Shown here: in pieces, positions 5,295-6,908 of the stretch | Layout: the number at the start of each line of letters is the position of its first letter | How positions within the stretch are numbered: the stretch's first letter is position 1 | Assembly (NCBI GenBank): GCA_003557125.1 | Contig: PWPN01000282.1 | Location: forward strand, 1-6,908 | Source of the DNA: Phycisphaerae bacterium | GTDB lineage: Bacteria; Planctomycetota; Phycisphaerae; UBA1845; PWPN01 | Reading direction: 5' to 3' | Length of the DNA stretch: 6,908 nucleotides | Position numbers and translations under genes: made by a program | The notes under the pieces: model-generated | What the model saw: only the letters and a program-made list of their open reading frames with translations | The model's database searches: none | Told to the model about the DNA's origin: nothing

Positions 5295-6902
5295 ATGGTA
5301 ACCCAAACGACGCGTGTGAGTCTCACGGTGGTGACGCTTTCGTTTTTCACCCTCGTGGCGCAGGCACAGCCGCAGCCGTTCGTCTTCGAGAAAGTGATCG
5401 ATAACAGCGGCAACTTCCAATCGTTCGGCCTGCCGGACCTCAACGATGCGGGCCAGGTCGGTTTTCTCGGCTACATAGCGGATGTGCCCGGGCTCTACAT
5501 TCTCACACCCGGCCAATCGCCGCAGCTCGTTGTGGACACGACCGGAGACCTTCAAAGCCTGGATCTGTTTACCAAGATCAACAACGCCGGGACCCTCGTC
5601 GGCTTCGGGACGACCAATACGGGGTATCAGCGGATCTTCACCGGCATTGCCGATGGATCCACCACCGTCATCGCCCAGACGAACGCCACTTTCACATCGC
5701 TGGCTCCCGGCCCTTCCATAAGTGACGACGGGACGGTGGCGTTTCGCGGGGCGACCGCCGCGGAGGGCAACGGTATCTACACCCGCAACTGGCCCGATCC
5801 GGTAGTGGTCGTCGAAGACGAGACTGGATCGTTCGAAGCTTTCTTCGCACCGTTCATCAATCACCAGGGGGATATGAGCTACTTCGCCCGTTACAACGAC
5901 GGCCCGGGGGCGGTATTCAACCACAGGGCCGACGGCACGCGCGTTCAGATCATTGACAACACCGGCAACTATTCCGGCATTCTGCCCTACTCGCCGCCGA
6001 ACAGTCACGGGAGCGTGGCGCTGCGAGGGGTCCGCGCCGACGGTACGGGCGATGTGATTCTGAGCGGTGACGGAGATTCACTGAACGTCCTGGTCGATGA
6101 CGGTAGCTACTTCCAGAGCCTCGTCAGCGATCTGGCGATCAACGACAATGGGCTGGTCGTGTTCAACCCGCGGTTGGCCTCCAGCGGCGCGATGGGGCTT
6201 TATTTCAACGACGGCCAGCAGGTACGCCGTATCGTCGGGCCGGGTGATCCCCTGTTCGGCTCGATCGTCAGAGACGTCTACTTCACGCACGCGCTGAATG
6301 CATCGAATCACGTCGCGTTCTTATACGTGCTCGAAAACGACGAAATCGGCATCGCCACCACGCAGATTCAACCGGAAGCCCCGGCGTTGCTCTCCGCTTA
6401 CTCGGTGAAGACCCATGGGGCGGCAGGCGACCTGGCCATCCATCTTCCGCTGGACGGCGGCGGCTCGGAGCCCCGCACGGGCGGGCCGACGCGGATCGTC
6501 GTGACGTTCGACCAGGACGTTTACGGTTCCGGCGGGCCGATCCTCGACGACGTGTCGCTGTCGGCCGGCATCGTCGATGACGTGACGATCGATGGCAACG
6601 AGGTCACCGTGGACCTTTCCGGCGTCCCTGACGCGACAGTGCTGACCGTGACTTTCCCCGGTATCGTCAACGATGTGGGCCTGCCCAGCGAGGATGAACT
6701 GTGCATCCGCGTGCTGGCCGGAGATGTGAACGGGGATGGGCTTGTCTCCGTTACGGACATGGTGGCTGTCCGCAATATGCTGAATCAGCCGGTGACGGCT
6801 AGGAACTGTCACATCGACGTAAACGCTGACGGCTCGGTGTCCGTGACGGACATGGTGGCTGTCCGCAACAACCTGGGTGCGTCTGTGGGGAACTGCCCGT
6901 AA
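5295..6902 (+). CDS. Exported NxxGxxF-repeat (propeller-like) protein with C-terminal dockerin
   Basis: A complete 535-residue exported protein. Residues 1-24 are a signal peptide: Arg7, a hydrophobic stretch VSLTVVTLSFFTLV, and an Ala-Gln-Ala cleavage site before Gln25. Residues ~30-358 hold seven repeats. Their NxxGxxxF-like cores begin near residues 50, 97, 143, 189, 236, 283 and 335, usually preceded by a D-x-TG-x-F-x-S-like turn; spacing near 47 suggests a seven-bladed beta-propeller. Residues ~362-473 form a beta-rich module with the SVKTHGAAGD and IVVTFDQDV segments common in planctomycete secreted proteins. Residues 476-534 are a dockerin: two calcium-loop motifs, DVNGDGLVSVTD (477-488) and DVNADGSVSVTD (508-519). 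Cysteines sit at 470, 505 and 534. Function is unknown; binding or structural work at the cell surface is an inference. AGAGGGG (5282-5288) is a good ribosome site. It has its own promoter and no evident tie to isoprenoid synthesis. Confidence 0.9.
   Translation: MVTQTTRVSLTVVTLSFFTLVAQAQPQPFVFEKVIDNSGNFQSFGLPDLNDAGQVGFLGYIADVPGLYILTPGQSPQLVVDTTGDLQSLDLFTKINNAGTLVGFGTTNTGYQRIFTGIADGSTTVIAQTNATFTSLAPGPSISDDGTVAFRGATAAEGNGIYTRNWPDPVVVVEDETGSFEAFFAPFINHQGDMSYFARYNDGPGAVFNHRADGTRVQIIDNTGNYSGILPYSPPNSHGSVALRGVRADGTGDVILSGDGDSLNVLVDDGSYFQSLVSDLAINDNGLVVFNPRLASSGAMGLYFNDGQQVRRIVGPGDPLFGSIVRDVYFTHALNASNHVAFLYVLENDEIGIATTQIQPEAPALLSAYSVKTHGAAGDLAIHLPLDGGGSEPRTGGPTRIVVTFDQDVYGSGGPILDDVSLSAGIVDDVTIDGNEVTVDLSGVPDATVLTVTFPGIVNDVGLPSEDELCIRVLAGDVNGDGLVSVTDMVAVRNMLNQPVTARNCHIDVNADGSVSVTDMVAVRNNLGASVGNCP
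6753..6868 (+). repeat. 23-bp identical direct repeat within the two dockerin motifs
   Basis: Positions 6753-6775 and 6846-6868 are identical over 23 bases (both start ACGGACATGGTGG). They lie 93 bp, exactly 31 codons, apart. They encode the TDMVAVRN segment of both dockerin repeats. Synonymous sites are also identical, so recent duplication or gene conversion inside the domain is more likely than protein-level conservation alone. Confidence 0.85.
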
Positions 6903-6908
6903 GCGCGG

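Overview
The window looks like a chromosomal segment of a GC-rich bacterium, most plausibly a planctomycete (Phycisphaerae-like). Three things suggest this: a secreted protein built from NxxGxxF-type repeats, a beta-sandwich module and a dockerin; a divergent DXS; and an adenylosuccinate lyase of the same type as the animal enzyme. The placement rests on protein style recalled from memory, not on a search.

Layout. Positions 1-166 hold no gene I can support. A promoter-like pair near the left edge points leftward out of the window. purB (adenylosuccinate lyase, purine synthesis) runs leftward from 1624 to 167. A 249-bp divergent spacer (1625-1873) follows. It carries a good sigma70-type promoter for the rightward genes, and a dyad overlaps the -35 box of that promoter. 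ispA (farnesyl diphosphate synthase type, 1874-2779) and dxs (1-deoxy-D-xylulose-5-phosphate synthase, 2881-4926) follow in the same direction, 101 bp apart. They form a compact isoprenoid pair: DXS commits pyruvate and glyceraldehyde-3-phosphate to the MEP pathway, and the IspA-type enzyme condenses the C5 products into C15 (possibly C20) prenyl diphosphate.

The 368-bp spacer 4927-5294 contains a small hairpin, a weak intrinsic-terminator candidate, a perfect TATAAT and then a roughly 230-nt leader. The leader has two short perfect hairpins, an 11-bp long-range stem and a small ORF that ends 2 nt before the next start codon. The last gene (5295-6902) is complete. It encodes an exported protein with a signal peptide, seven evenly spaced ~47-residue repeats (probably a seven-bladed propeller), a beta-sandwich module and a two-repeat dockerin.

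The least explained items are the structured leader of the exported protein, the 12-bp-period repeats at the 3' ends of both ispA and dxs, and the substitutions in otherwise conserved DXS active-site motifs. I see no CRISPR array, transposase, tRNA or rRNA. Nothing here is a clearly new multi-gene system.
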